DNA from: CAWGYQ01 sp963817395
GTDB lineage: Bacteria > Acidobacteriota > Vicinamibacteria > Vicinamibacterales > CAVPJW01
Length of the DNA: 64,000 nucleotides
NCBI GenBank assembly: GCA_963817395.1
Contig: CAWFOC010000007.1
Span: forward strand, 124,001-188,000
Direction of reading: 5' to 3'
In this document: positions 8,673 through 20,961 of the stretch, piece after piece
Numbering within the stretch: the first letter of the stretch is position 1
Layout of the letters: every line of letters begins with the position of its first letter
Program-made: the position numbers and the translations under genes
Notes under the pieces: model-generated
Told to the model about the DNA's origin: nothing
The model's database searches: none
The model's input: only the letters and a program-made list of their open reading frames with translations

Positions 8673-9476
8673 ATGCCCTACAAGCATCTCGTCGTCCGAC
8701 GGGTGGGCTCTGTTGAACACGTGGAGCTCAATCGGCCCGAGGTCCGTAACGCCTTCAACGAAGAGGTCATTGCCGATCTCGCGCGGTGGGCCCGGACGCA
8801 TTCATGCGGGCGATCGGCCCCGTGCAGCCGTGCTGTCAGGAAACGGCAAGGTCTTTTGCGCGGGCGCGGACGTCGCGTGGATGTCACGCCAGATCAAGTA
8901 TTCGCATGACGAGAACCTGCGCGACGCGGCAGAGGCGGCACGCATGTTCCTCGCGCTCGACTCGTTGCCGATCCCGCTGATCGGACGCCTGCACGGGGCC
9001 GCTCTCGGCGGCGGCGCCGGTCTCGCCTCGGTCTGCGACATTGTCGTGGCCGACGAGCAGACCGTTTTTGGCTTCACCGAGGTCAAGTTGGGCATCCTTC
9101 CAGCCATCATCGCGCCCTATGCGATCGCCAAAATCGGGCAGGCCGCGGCGCGCGAGCTGTTTCTGACCGGTGCGACGTTCTCGGCCGACCGCGCTCGTGA
9201 AATCGGGCTGATCCAGGCCGCCGTGAAGGCGGACGCCGTCGCGTCGACGGTCGAGAGCTACCTCAGAGACATTCTGGCCGCCGGACCAGATGCGGTCACC
9301 GCCGCCAAGGCACTCATCCGCCGGATCGCGGGCCTCTCGCCCGCCGACGCACTGACCATCACCACCGAAGCCATCGCGGAACGCCGTGTGTCGGCCGAAG
9401 GCCAGGAGGGGTTGCGAGCCTTCCTCGAGAAACGGAAGCCGTCGTGGACGTCGGACGGCGGGGCGCGCGACTCGTG

Positions 9477-9477
<1 letters not shown>
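8673..9477 (+). CDS. liuC: Enoyl-CoA hydratase family, methylglutaconyl-CoA hydratase-like, frameshifted
   Basis: Crotonase-fold enzyme placed to hydrate 3-methylglutaconyl-CoA to HMG-CoA. Translation from the ATG at 8673 gives MPYKHLVVRR...NRPEVRNAFNEEVIADLARWAR. The frame then breaks between about 8797 and 8833, and the rest continues one frame over as RAAVLSGNGKVFCAGADVAW. The oxyanion region (LHGAALGGGAGLASVCDIV) and the Glu of FGFTEVKLG are intact. One net extra base, or two missing bases in G/C runs, explains the break. It starts 3 bp after liuB and its TGA overlaps the ATG of the next gene. Probably functional in the organism. Confidence 0.85.
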
Positions 9478-11452
<1,975 letters not shown>

Positions 11453-11456
<4 letters not shown>

Positions 11457-12370
11457 ATCCTCTTCCCGGACGCGTCGAAATCGTCGAGGTCGGACCGCGC
11501 GACGGCCTGCAGAACGAACATGCCTCGGTCAGCACGGCCGACAAGATCCGCTTTGTCGATCTGCTGAGCGCCTCGGGTGTCGCTGTCATCGAGGTCACGG
11601 CGTTCGTCAGTCCCAGGTGGGTGCCCCAGATGGCCGACGCCGCGGCCGTGCTCGCCGGCATCCAACGGGCGCCCGGTGTCCGGTACACGGCGCTGGTGCC
11701 CAACCTGGTTGGATTCGAACGCGCAAAGGACGCCGGCGTACGCGAGATCGCCATTTTCGCCGCTGCGTCAGAAACCTTCAGCCGGCGCAACATCAATCAA
11801 GGCATTGCGGAGTCGCTCGAAGGCTACGGGAAGGTCTGTGCCGCGGCGCTGGCCGGCGGCATGCGGGTGCGGGCCTACCTGTCCACCGCCTTCGGCTGCC
11901 CCTACGAAGGCGAGGTGGCTCCCGCACGGGTCGGCGAGCTCGCGGGCCGTCTGATCGACCTCGGAGCCTTCGAAGTATCTGTGGGCGACACCATCGGGGT
12001 CGCGCACCCTGGACAAGTGTCCGCGGTCGTCGAAGCCCTCGCGCGTCACATCGATCTGGAGCACGTCGCCCTGCACTTTCACGACACGCGCGGCACCGCG
12101 CTGGTCAATGTGCTGGCAGCGCTCGATCTCGGCGTGGCCATCTTCGACGCTTCGGCGGGCGGCCTGGGAGGCTGTCCCTTCGCGCCGGGCGCGGCGGGCA
12201 ATCTCGCGACAGAGGATCTCGTCTACATGCTCAATGGATTGGGAATCGAAACAGGCGTGCGCCTGGGGGGACTGCTGGAGGCGTCTCAGTTCATCGAGAC
12301 GCGCATCGGGCATCCCTTGCCGTCGAAATACGTGCAGGCGGTAAAGGGAACCGCGAGTCTTCAGGCCTGA
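11453..12370 (+). CDS. liuE: Hydroxymethylglutaryl-CoA lyase
   Basis: 305 residues, the usual length. It cleaves HMG-CoA to acetyl-CoA and acetoacetate, the last step of leucine breakdown. The N-terminal VEIVEVGPRDGLQNE carries the catalytic Arg-Asp, HFHDTRGTALVNV carries metal-binding His residues, and GGLGGCPFAPGAAGNLATED holds the active-site Cys loop. The ATG overlaps the stop of the carboxylase alpha gene (ATGA). Last gene of the operon; its 3' end overlaps the convergent ferredoxin gene by 10 bp. Confidence 0.94.
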
Positions 12371-12705
12371 GGCTGGTCGGCTTCGGCCGCCTCGAGGGCC
12401 TTCACGACGGCCTCGAACGGCATCATGTCGATGGCGTCGTAATCGGCGGGACAGCCGAACTCGCGCTGCTGCGGCGCCGTTGGATTGCCGAGCGTCACGC
12501 AAAGACCGCAGCCGATGCACAAATCGGCACGCACGGCACAGACCATGCGTCCGTCGGTGTCCGGCACTTCGACGATACAGCCGGCGACGGGACACGCCGC
12601 CTGACAGATCGAGCACGCAAACGCCCCAAAGCACTTGTCCGGATCGATCACGGCGATTGTCTTGGGCGCCTTCTTCCGCGGCCCACCCATCATCTTGGTC
12701 CACAT
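12361..12705 (-). CDS. Ferredoxin-like 4Fe-4S protein
   Basis: 114 residues with two Cys clusters: CFGAFACSICQAACP near residue 25, where the first spacing is longer than CxxCxxC, and CIGCGLCVTLGNP near residue 63. The second keeps CxxCxxC but its final partner is displaced. The protein ends in an acidic helix (ALEAAEADQPQA). Likely a soluble electron carrier; the odd first cluster leaves the exact cluster type open. It is convergent with the HMG-CoA lyase and shares 10 bp with it. Its start is 26 bp downstream of the M24 peptidase stop, so the two may be co-transcribed. Confidence 0.78.
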   Translation of the reverse strand: MWTKMMGGPRKKAPKTIAVIDPDKCFGAFACSICQAACPVAGCIVEVPDTDGRMVCAVRADLCIGCGLCVTLGNPTAPQQREFGCPADYDAIDMMPFEAVVKALEAAEADQPQA

Positions 12706-12731
12706 AGTCTGAAATTATAGCATCACCATCG

Positions 12732-14130
12732 TCAGACTCCCGCGACGTGACACGCGAGGTCTGGGCTCAGCGCATATGGTGGGAGCCAGGCAGCAAGATT
12801 CGACACCGGAAGCACGCTCTCATGGAGCGGGATACCGAGCCCCTCGCGCATGAACGCTCGCGCGTGCCGAGATTCGTTGCCATGCGGACGGATACTTCGC
12901 ACGCAGGCGCTCCCTGAGCGAATCGTCGGCCAGAAGCACGCCGTCCTCGGCGTTGCTGCAGCAGAATGGGCCCATGCGACACCGGAATGATGTCCATCTG
13001 GAGAGCCATGCCGGAGCGCAACGCGACATCACTCCCCGGCTGGAACGGTGAGCTCACCCACTCGTCCAGATGGATCGAATGTCCAGGATTCACGAGCAGA
13101 CCGAACAGGCGATCATCTCTAACGGCCTCGACGGCCGATACCACGTCGCCGGCCAACTTCCCCACTGCCACGTGCTGATACCACGTCGCGACGGTGGCAA
13201 AGTAGTTGCGGACGAACGCCGGGTAGAACGCCTCGAGCTCGCCAGTGAGATCCTCTGGTCCTGACGCGATCATGCCGGCCCGGCACGTCATCGCTCCCTG
13301 AATCCCGTAAGCCGCCGTAAAGGGTTCACCGCGCCTGGCGCGGCGGCTCGGAAGGGCTGGACAGCCCACGACGTGCCTTCTCGCCGACACTGACCATGGG
13401 ATGACACGACTGCGGCAGGCCGGCTCCGTCGATAGCAGCGTTCGAGCTCCACTTCCGACACGCCTTCCCGGATGGCGGCGATGAGCGCCTTGATGCTCTC
13501 CGACGTCTGAATCGACGCAAACTCGAACCGTGCGAGCTGATCCACGCCGCTCACGATGCGAAGCCCCGAACGGGGATCCATCAGCAACCCGGTGGCGTTT
13601 CGAACCAGACCGGTGGCACCGGTCAAGCTCCGCAACAGATCGACGATGAAGGCGGGAATCTCTATGGCCTGGCCGGGATTGTCCACGAGCCCCGGCCCGA
13701 AAGCTTTCCAGCCGATGCATCCCACCCGCACGCCAGTTCCGATGCCGAAGTCGGAGAGAATCCGTCGCAAGGGCCGCGACTCGTCGCGCGCCTGCCCCAT
13801 CAAACTGAACTCCTGGAAGAGCTCCACCTGACAGCCGAGCGCCGGGTCCGGGAGATATCCGAGGCACTCGTTGCCGACCAGCAGCCGGAGTGCGCCGCGG
13901 GCGTCGACGAGCAGCAGCGCTTCTTCGAAACGGGGATCAAAGCCGGTGAGGTAGCAGAGATTCGCCGCGTGCTCGCGATCGGCGTAGACGACGAGCACGT
14001 CGAGGCCCTCTTCGACGGCGCGTTCGGTCACTTGCTCGAGCCGTGCCCGATATTCCGAGATCGGCAACTCCGGAAGGACCGGCTCCGTGCCGAACTCCGG
14101 AAGCCTGACCGCGCTCAGCTCAACCCGCAC
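12732..14130 (-). CDS. M24 family peptidase (Xaa-Pro/creatinase type), multiply frameshifted
   Basis: From a GTG at 14130 the N-terminal creatinase-like domain reads MRVELSAVRLPEFGTEPVLP and is intact to about 13,440. The conserved protein then moves through three frames: GAGLPQSCHPMVSVGEKA near 13,400, AAYGIQGAMTCRAGMIASGP near 13,300, NPGHSIHLDEWVSSPF near 13,080, then SLRERLRAKYPSAW near 12,900. It ends in ARAFMREGLGIPLHES and a TGA at 12732. At least four indels are needed. The family hydrolyses Xaa-Pro or creatine-like bonds; the active metal ligands cannot be confirmed through the breaks. It is the last member of the minus-strand unit running from xylB. Sequencing error is more likely than decay because codons on both sides look constrained. 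Confidence 0.7.
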
Positions 14131-14173
14131 GACTCGACCTCCGAATGGCGACACCGCGGCACGCCAGCGTCTC

Positions 14174-14925
14174 TCACGACCGGCCTGCCGCGCGCGCCCG
14201 GCTGACCAGCGCCCGCACCGTATCGGCTTCGGTGACCGTCACGGCAAACTCTGGCGGTCTGAGCTCGCCACCCATGTAGCAGCGCGGGTTGCGGAAGCTC
14301 ATTCCACTGTCGACCTGACTGAGCGCCGCGACATGCACTTCCCGCACGCCCGTGCGGCTGATGATCGTCTCGATCGTCCGCTCGTGAATGCCGCCGCCGG
14401 GAAGGACAATGATGCGACCCGCCGCCTGCTGAACGAGGCCCGCAATGGTCTCCATCCCTTCATACGCCGTGACGTTTCCTGCCCAGAGGTCAGCACCCGA
14501 TCGACGCCGACGGCGATGAGCTCTTCGAGCGCCAGTCGCGGGTCACTCGCCATGTCGAACGCTCTGTGAAACGTCACGGACAGCGGTCTTGCGCGCTCGG
14601 TGAGCTCGCGGGTCCGCTCGCCGGCAATCCGCCCATCGGCATCGAGAACGCCAAGGACGACACCGTCAGCCTTCAAACGCTTGGCCGTGTCGATGTCGCG
14701 CCGCATGACCTCCAGCTCGGAGGTGCTGTACAGGAAGTCGCCGCCCCGCGGGCGAATCATCACGTGGATTGGAATCTTCAGGCGCTCGCGGGCGAAGGCG
14801 ATCGAGCCGGCGCTCGGCGTCAGGCCGCCTTCGATGAGCGCGGCACAGAGCTCCACACGGTCCGCGCCGCCCTGCTCGGCGGCGACAGCGCCGTCCACCG
14901 AGTCCACACAGCATTCAAACAGCAT
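14174..14925 (-). CDS. cutC: CutC family protein, frameshifted
   Basis: TIM-barrel protein named for copper homeostasis; direct copper binding is debated in the family. The N-terminus LFECCVDSVDGAVAAEQGGADRVELCAAL is diagnostic, and HVMIRPRGGDFLYS and SVTFHRAFDM follow. After RVLTSGQE (about 14,485) the frame changes; the rest continues as TAYEGMETIAGLVQQAAGRI, then VLPGGGIHERTI, to the stop at 14174. Total length is close to the usual 245 residues. It lies 27 bp downstream of the symporter in the xylose unit. Confidence 0.83.
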
Positions 14926-14952
14926 GCGCGCATTCCTTCCGGTGAGCGGGTC

Positions 14953-16521
14953 TCACGCGAAGTAGACCCATAGCCCCACAATCGCCACACCAACGATCAG
15001 CGTGAGGACGAGGTCCGTGCGGTTCACTCGCGCGGGCGCGCTCCAATCGACGGTCAGGTCTCGAATGTGTTCGACGGTAGGCGGCTTTCCCGCCCGGCTG
15101 ACGACAACGAGAGTCACCACGCTCGCCAAAAAGACCCACACGCAGAAATTGAGGAAGCTGTACTCGACCAGGCCGTTCAACGCACCCAGATCGTATCCGA
15201 ATCCGTTGTGCAGCACATCGAGCGTGAACCTGATGCCGCCGAGCACTCCGCCGCCGATCAACGTGACGATCGCCGCGCGCGCCGTCGTGCCGCGCCAGAG
15301 AATGCCCGCGAGAAAGGTGGCGGTAATCGGCGCCGCCAGGGCGGCCTGCACGCTCTGCAGGTACTGGTAGATCTCGCTGTTCAGGTACCTGATGAACGGA
15401 ATCCAGAGGATGCTGACGACCACGAGGGCCGCCGTCGTCGTGCGGCCGACGAACACCAGCTGCCGCTCGGTGGCATCGGCGCGGCGCCTCTTGTACACGT
15501 CCATCGTAATGAGCGTCGAGCACGAGTTGAACACGGAGCTCAACGACGACATGAGCGCGGCAAGAACGGCCGCCACCATGACCCCGCGCAATCCTTCGGG
15601 CAGCAGGCGGACGACCAGCAACGGATAGGCATTGTCGCCGGTGACATCCGCCGGCCAGAGCGCTTTCGCGATCAGGCCGGGAAGCACCAGGATGAAGACG
15701 GGCAGAATCTTCAGGGCGGCGCAGAACAGCGTGCCGCGCCGCGCGTCCTCGATGCCCCGCGCACTGAGCGTCTTCTGCACGATGACCTGATCGGTGCACC
15801 AGTACCAGATTCCCAGGATGATCGTGCCAAAAATGGTCCCGGGCCATGGATACACCGGGTGGTCCGCCGGCTTGATCATGTGGAAGAAATCGGCAGGAAG
15901 AGCGGCCCTCAGTTCCGAAAAACCACCGATTTCCCCCAGCCCGATGATCGTGAGCACGAAGGCGCCGCCGATCAGAATGAAGGCCTGGACGAGGTCCGTG
16001 TAGATGACCGCCGCCAGTCCACCGGCAATCGTGTAGGCGCCGGTGGCCAGCACCAGCAGGACGGCGGAGGTCAGGTAGTCCCACCCGAACACTTCTCGAA
16101 TGAAGATGCCGCCGGCGAACAGCGAGACCGAAATCTTCGTGAAGACATACGCGAAGACCGACACCCATGTCAGGTAGGTGCGGCACACGGGGCTGAAGCG
16201 ACGCTCGAGAAATTCGGGCATCGTGAATACGCGGCTGCGCAGGTAGTGCGGCACGAACAGCCAGCCGAGGAGAAAGAGACAGAACGCGGCCGACCACTCA
16301 TAGGCCCCGACCGCCAGGCCGGTGGATGCTCCGGACCCGGCAAGGCCGATGAAATGCTCGCTCGAGATGTTGGTGGCAAAGACCGATGCGCCGATGGCGA
16401 ACCAGCCGACGTGCTGGCCTGCCAGAAAGTAGTCCCGGGCCGTGCGCTCCCGTCTCGAATGCCAGAATCCAACCGCGAAGGTCAGCGCGAAGTAGCCGGC
16501 GATGATGGCGGAATCCAGCAT
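14953..16521 (-). CDS. Sodium:solute symporter (SSS/SGLT family), probable sugar importer
   Basis: 522 residues with about fourteen hydrophobic helices. Family marks include the N-terminal RTARDYFLAGQHVGWFAIGASVFATNISSEH and the segment SSLSSVFNSCSTLITMDVYK near residue 335, matching SGLT sodium-site helices. Bacterial SGLT-like members import glucose, galactose, xylose or inositol with Na+. Immediate context (11 bp downstream of xylA) makes D-xylose the best guess. Reading frame intact, unlike its neighbours. Confidence 0.88.
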   Translation of the reverse strand: MLDSAIIAGYFALTFAVGFWHSRRERTARDYFLAGQHVGWFAIGASVFATNISSEHFIGLAGSGASTGLAVGAYEWSAAFCLFLLGWLFVPHYLRSRVFTMPEFLERRFSPVCRTYLTWVSVFAYVFTKISVSLFAGGIFIREVFGWDYLTSAVLLVLATGAYTIAGGLAAVIYTDLVQAFILIGGAFVLTIIGLGEIGGFSELRAALPADFFHMIKPADHPVYPWPGTIFGTIILGIWYWCTDQVIVQKTLSARGIEDARRGTLFCAALKILPVFILVLPGLIAKALWPADVTGDNAYPLLVVRLLPEGLRGVMVAAVLAALMSSLSSVFNSCSTLITMDVYKRRRADATERQLVFVGRTTTAALVVVSILWIPFIRYLNSEIYQYLQSVQAALAAPITATFLAGILWRGTTARAAIVTLIGGGVLGGIRFTLDVLHNGFGYDLGALNGLVEYSFLNFCVWVFLASVVTLVVVSRAGKPPTVEHIRDLTVDWSAPARVNRTDLVLTLIVGVAIVGLWVYFA

Positions 16522-16531
16522 GCCAGCGGGC

Positions 16532-17703
16532 CTATCGGACGCCGAGCAGCAGGTCGATGGTCAACTGATCGAGCCGCTCGTAGGAAAGCGGGCGCCGGCC
16601 AATCTCTTCACGATCGAAGCCGTACGCCAGCAGAGCGCGTCCGGCCGCGTCGCTATACCGATCGATCGTGGGCACGCCCGGGCCGCTCGGCCGACATCTC
16701 GGTGAGCAGCGACTGAATCTCGCGGTCGGCGTTCCACCTGGCTGCCTTCTCCTTGAGAATCAGATAGGTCCGCATGCAACCCCGGGCGAACTCTCTGACG
16801 CCATCCGCGTTCTCGGTGCGGTAGGCATGGGCGTCGAAATGGCGTGGCCCGTCGTAGCCGACATCTTCCAGGAACTTGACCAGCCAGAACGCCGCCTTCG
16901 GGTTCGCCGACCCGAACCGGAAGTCCTGGTCGTAGCGGCCAGGCAGCTGGTCGTTCAAATCGATATGAAACAGCTTGCCGGCCTCCCAGGCCTGCGCAAC
17001 CGCGTGCATGAAGTTCAGGCCAGCCATGTGCTCGTGCGCCACTTCTGGATTGACGCCAACCAGATCGGGGTGCGCCAGCGTGGCAATGAACCCCAGATAG
17101 GCGCCCGTCGTGGGCAGGTAGATGTCGGCCCGCGGCTCGTTCGGCTTGGCTTCGAGCGCGAACCGATAGCCGTACCCTTGTGACAGCGAATACTCGCACA
17201 GGAAATCGACAGCGTGGCGGAGCCGCTTGACCGCCTCGTCTGCGCGCCGGCATGCGTCGGTCTCGGTGCCTTCGCGGCCGCCCCAGAGCACGAAGATTCT
17301 TGCGCCCAGCTCCGCCCCCAGGTCCATCGCCCTCATCGTCTTCTGGACCGCGTAGGCCCGGACGCCGGGATCGTTCGACGTGAACGCGCCGTCGCGAAAG
17401 ACCGGGTCGAAGAAGAGATTCGCCGTCACCATCGGGACGACCACTCCGTTGGTCTCGCACGCCCGGCGGAAGGTCGAGACGATCCGATCCCGTTCCGACC
17501 GGCGACGCGTCGATTGGCACGAGGTCGTTGTCGTGCAGGTTCACACCCCAGGCGCCCACCTCGGCGAGGAGCTCGACGATGGACAGCGGATCGAGCACGG
17601 CGCGAACGACATCACCAAATGGATCGCGTCCACGATTGCCGACCGTCCAGAGTCCGAACGAAAACTTGTGCTCGGGCCGGGGCGAATAGGCCTCTTCAGG
17701 CAC
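16532..17703 (-). CDS. xylA: Xylose isomerase (class I, Streptomyces-like), frameshifted twice
   Basis: Converts D-xylose to D-xylulose using two divalent metals. The start ATG is at 17703. HKFSFGLWTVGNRGRDPFGD and GVNLHDNDLVPIDAS match the N-terminus of actinobacterial-type enzymes. A break near 17,497 (one extra base) restores ERDRIVSTFRRACETNG and then VLWGGREGTE, ALEAKPNEPRADIYLPT with its metal Glu, NPEVAHEHMAGLNF and LFHIDLNDQ. A second break near 16,675 restores the C-terminus GVPTIDRYSDAAGRALL, ending at 16532. About 390 residues when repaired. Lies between xylB (27 bp upstream) and the SSS symporter. Confidence 0.9.
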
Positions 17704-17730
17704 GTCATCTCTCCTGGCTGGCGCAGGATG

Positions 17731-19239
17731 TCAGTCCTGCGCGGCGAATATATCTCTGAGCGCCGGATAGATCCTTCTGAACCGCGCGTACTGCGCAGCG
17801 AGCGTCGCCATACTGGCCGGATTGGGTTCCACACGGTCGGCGACACTGACGGCTTCATGGCACGCACTCTCCACCGACGGCCACATTCCGAAGCCAACAC
17901 CGGCCAGGAGGGCCGCACCGTATGAGGCGCCTTCTTCGGCACGCAAGACTTCGACACGGCGGCCGTAGACGTCGGCCTGGATCTGACGCCACAGCCTCGA
18001 CCGGGCGCCGCCGCCGCCGAGCCTCACGCTCAGAATCGGCACCTTCATCTCGTCGAAGATGCTGAGGGTGTCACGCAAGCTGAAGGCCACGCCCTCGAGG
18101 ATGGCACGCACGACATCGGCTCGCGAGTGTGACGCCGAGAGACCGACCAGCGCGGCACGAGCGTGCGCATCGAGGTGCGGTGTGCGCTCGCCCATCAGGT
18201 ACGGCGCCCAAATCGCACCGTTGGCGCCCACCGGCAATCGGGCTGCCTCATCGCACAGCCGCTCGTACGGGTCTCTCCCATCGGCCGGACCCGTGCCGAA
18301 GCTGTCGCGAAACCAGCGAAGCGATAGTCCGGCAGCCTGCGTCACTCCCATGACGTGCCATCGACCCGGTACCGCGTGACAGAAGGTGTGAACACGGCCC
18401 AGGGGATCCAGCGCCGGGTTGTCGGTCGTGGCAAACACGACCCCCGAGGTGCCAATCGTGGCGCTCACCGCTCCTGGCGCGACGACGCCCATCCCCACGG
18501 CGCCGGCTGCCTGGTCGCCTCCTCCAGCAACGACTGGGATCCCAGGCGGAAGCCCGGTGTCCTTCGCGGCCGCGGCAGAAACGACGCCCGTCACGTCAAT
18601 CCCTTCGTACGCGCGCGGCAACCATCGCGCGTCTACCCCGGAGCGTTGAATCATTTCCGAAGACCACGCGCGCTCGGCCACATCGAAAAGCAACGTGCCC
18701 GACGCGTCCGCAACATCGGTGGCGCGCTCCCCGGTCAGCTTCAGCCTGACGTAGTCCTTCGGCAGGAGGACCGACCGGATATCCGACCACGTCTGCCGCT
18801 CGTGTTCGCGAATCCACAACAGCTTGGGAAGCGTGAAGCCGGTCACGGCCGGATTGCAGGTGAGCTCGATGAGCCGTCGTGCCCCGACGGTCTCCGTCAA
18901 GGCGCGGCACTGCGCCTCGGTCCGTTGATCGCACCAGAGGATCGCCGGACGAATCACCTCATCGCGCTGGTCCAGGAGGACGGCTCCATGCATCTGACCC
19001 GTCAGCCCGACAGCGCAAACGCGATCCGCGGCGCCGCTGGCCTCGAGCGCTCGTCGTGTCGCCGTCACGGCAGCACGCCACCAGTCGCGCGGGTCCTGCT
19101 CGGCCCATCCGATCTGGGGTGAAGCAAACGGCACGTGTTCCACCGATGCCGCGGCAACGACTACGCCGCGCTCGTCGACGAGCACGGCGCGACTGCCGCC
19201 GGTGCCGATATCGATGCCCAGGAGCACGCCTCGTCCCAT
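17731..19239 (-). CDS. xylB: Xylulokinase
   Basis: 502 residues from the ATG at 19239 (MGRGVLLGIDIGTGGSRAVL), chosen because the FGGY ATP loop starts there. Other family marks are GLTGQMHGAVLLD, the catalytic Asp in VVAGGGDQAAGAVGMGVV and GGGARSRLWRQIQADV. It phosphorylates D-xylulose to xylulose 5-phosphate for the pentose phosphate pathway. First gene of xylB-xylA-symporter-cutC-M24. A TATGAT on the minus strand at 19261-19266 could be the -10, but no convincing -35 was found. Confidence 0.93.
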   Translation of the reverse strand: MGRGVLLGIDIGTGGSRAVLVDERGVVVAAASVEHVPFASPQIGWAEQDPRDWWRAAVTATRRALEASGAADRVCAVGLTGQMHGAVLLDQRDEVIRPAILWCDQRTEAQCRALTETVGARRLIELTCNPAVTGFTLPKLLWIREHERQTWSDIRSVLLPKDYVRLKLTGERATDVADASGTLLFDVAERAWSSEMIQRSGVDARWLPRAYEGIDVTGVVSAAAAKDTGLPPGIPVVAGGGDQAAGAVGMGVVAPGAVSATIGTSGVVFATTDNPALDPLGRVHTFCHAVPGRWHVMGVTQAAGLSLRWFRDSFGTGPADGRDPYERLCDEAARLPVGANGAIWAPYLMGERTPHLDAHARAALVGLSASHSRADVVRAILEGVAFSLRDTLSIFDEMKVPILSVRLGGGGARSRLWRQIQADVYGRRVEVLRAEEGASYGAALLAGVGFGMWPSVESACHEAVSVADRVEPNPASMATLAAQYARFRRIYPALRDIFAAQD

Positions 19240-19546
19240 CCTCTTGCTGAGGTCCCGTGCATCATACTCAGCCGGCGATTGACCTGCGCCGTCCCCCGGA
19301 GCATCCAGACGCGGCGCGGTGAGCGTCAAGCTGCGGCATGTCTGTCACCTGGCCTGCGCTTCTTCTGTGGCCAGGAGTGGCCAGATCCTCGTCCGACCAC
19401 TCGAGTATCGCGCCGGAGGCTTCAGCCAACACGCTGGCTATCAGTCACTTAGCTGCAGTCGCTCAACATCCGAAACTGTGGTGCATAACTTGCTCGGTGT
19501 CTCCCATCCGGCTGAGGAATCCTGCTGCGTCGTTGAGGTGCGTGTC
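19240..19546. other. Intergenic region between xylB and the DUF1800 gene
   Basis: 307 bp separating divergent genes. It holds the likely xylB promoter area (TATGAT on the minus strand at 19261-19266) and the ribosome site GAGGTG (19535-19540) for the DUF1800 gene. No repeat, RNA gene or xylose-operator palindrome was recognised. Confidence 0.5.
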
Positions 19547-20959
19547 ATGGATCTCACGCTTCGAGCACTCAATCGATTCGGACTGGGCGCACGCAGGGAC
19601 GACCGCCGGAGGATCTCGGACCCCAGGGGTTGGCTGAAGACGCAGCTCGACGGCAGCGACACTGCCACAGGAACTCGGGACTCAGCGCCCAGCTTCGTGG
19701 GAGCCTCCCCCGCAGCCATTGGGGATGCTCTTCGGGCGCTTCGGATGCCGGGCCCGCGAGACGAGCCGGAGCGACGGGAGGCGCGACGTCGTCTCGTCGA
19801 GCTGGCGGCCGGCGAAGCCCGCGCCGCGCTCGAAGCGCGCGTCTCGAGCGATCGTCCGTTCGTCGAACGTCTCGTTGCCTTCTGGTCGAACCATTTGTGC
19901 GTCTCCGCAGGCTCGAAAATCCTGGTCGCGCCGCTTGCAGGCGCGTACGAGCGCGACGTCATTCGTTCACACGTCCTGGGACGATTCGAAGACATGGTGC
20001 TCGCATCGGCGAAGCATCCGGCGATGCTCGTCTATCTGGACAATTTCCAATCGATCGGACCCTCGTCGCCAGCGGCGCGCAGAGGTCAGCGGCACGGAGC
20101 ACAGCGCGGCCTGAATGAAAATTACGCACGCGAGCTCCTCGAGCTGCACACCCTTGGCGTCAATGGCGGCTATACCCAGTCGGACGTCCAGGAGCTCGCG
20201 CGCATCCTCACGGGGTGGACGATCGAGGGGCTGGGAGCGCGGACCGCGATGCCCGGGCGCGGCACGGTTCGTCGTGAACGACCCGAGCCAGGCAGCCCTA
20301 TCGGCTTCGCGTTCCAGGCCGTCCTGCACGAGCCGGGGACGAAAACCGTCCTGAACGAACGGTACAAGGAAGATGGTGTCGCCGAGGGTGAGCGCGCGAT
20401 TCGCGCCTTGTGTCGCCATCCATCGACGGCTCGGTTCCTCGCCACCAAACTCGCGGCGCATTTCGTCAGCGACGCTCCTCCGGCAGGGGCGGTCGATCGC
20501 ATTGCGCGCGCATTTCTTACAAGCGACGGCAATCTGAAGGTCGTGGCACGGGCCCTGGTCGACGAGCCCGAGGCGTGGTCGGAGACGTCGCGAAAATTCC
20601 GCACACCCCAGGACTGGTTCGTTGCCGTGCTTCGTGCGTTTGGTGCCACTGAAGTCAGTCGGAATGCGCCGTTCGTGCTGCGACAGCTCCGCCAACCGCT
20701 CTGGTCACCGCCCTCGCCGAAGGGATTCGGCGATGGGATGCAGGACTGGGCCGACCCGGACGCTCTCTTGAACCGCGGAGAGCTGGCTCGCACAGTCTCG
20801 CGACTTCCATCGGTGGCCGCGCTCGATCCCAGCTCGTTGCTGGACGTGGTCGACGTGCCGGCGAACAACTCCGCGCACACCGTCATCCGAGACGTCTCGA
20901 TCCCTCGCACCGAGCGGATTGCTCTCGCCATCGCCGGTCCGGTGTTTCAGTGGAGGTGA
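19547..20959 (+). CDS. DUF1800 family protein
   Basis: 470 residues. The ATG at 19547 has GAGGTG upstream at 6 bp and gives MDLTLRALNRFGLGARRDD, the usual DUF1800 opening. Core motifs are RPFVERLVAFWSNHLCVSAG, LNENYARELLELHTLGVNGGY (near residue 190) and VQELARILTGWTI. DUF1800 genes are nearly always paired with DUF1501 genes, as here (2 bp apart). The pair is thought to act in the cell envelope or export, but no activity is established. No frame damage. Confidence 0.88.
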   Translation: MDLTLRALNRFGLGARRDDRRRISDPRGWLKTQLDGSDTATGTRDSAPSFVGASPAAIGDALRALRMPGPRDEPERREARRRLVELAAGEARAALEARVSSDRPFVERLVAFWSNHLCVSAGSKILVAPLAGAYERDVIRSHVLGRFEDMVLASAKHPAMLVYLDNFQSIGPSSPAARRGQRHGAQRGLNENYARELLELHTLGVNGGYTQSDVQELARILTGWTIEGLGARTAMPGRGTVRRERPEPGSPIGFAFQAVLHEPGTKTVLNERYKEDGVAEGERAIRALCRHPSTARFLATKLAAHFVSDAPPAGAVDRIARAFLTSDGNLKVVARALVDEPEAWSETSRKFRTPQDWFVAVLRAFGATEVSRNAPFVLRQLRQPLWSPPSPKGFGDGMQDWADPDALLNRGELARTVSRLPSVAALDPSSLLDVVDVPANNSAHTVIRDVSIPRTERIALAIAGPVFQWR

Positions 20960-20961
20960 CG

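Noticed and set aside
12732..14130. M24 peptidase as a true pseudogene
   Set aside because: Conserved segments on all sides of the breaks and the window-wide indel pattern favour sequence error.
15067..16716. 549-codon plus-strand open frame opposite the SSS symporter
   Set aside because: Composition is antisense-like (Glu/Arg/Asp/His-rich) and the minus strand carries an intact symporter with membrane helices.
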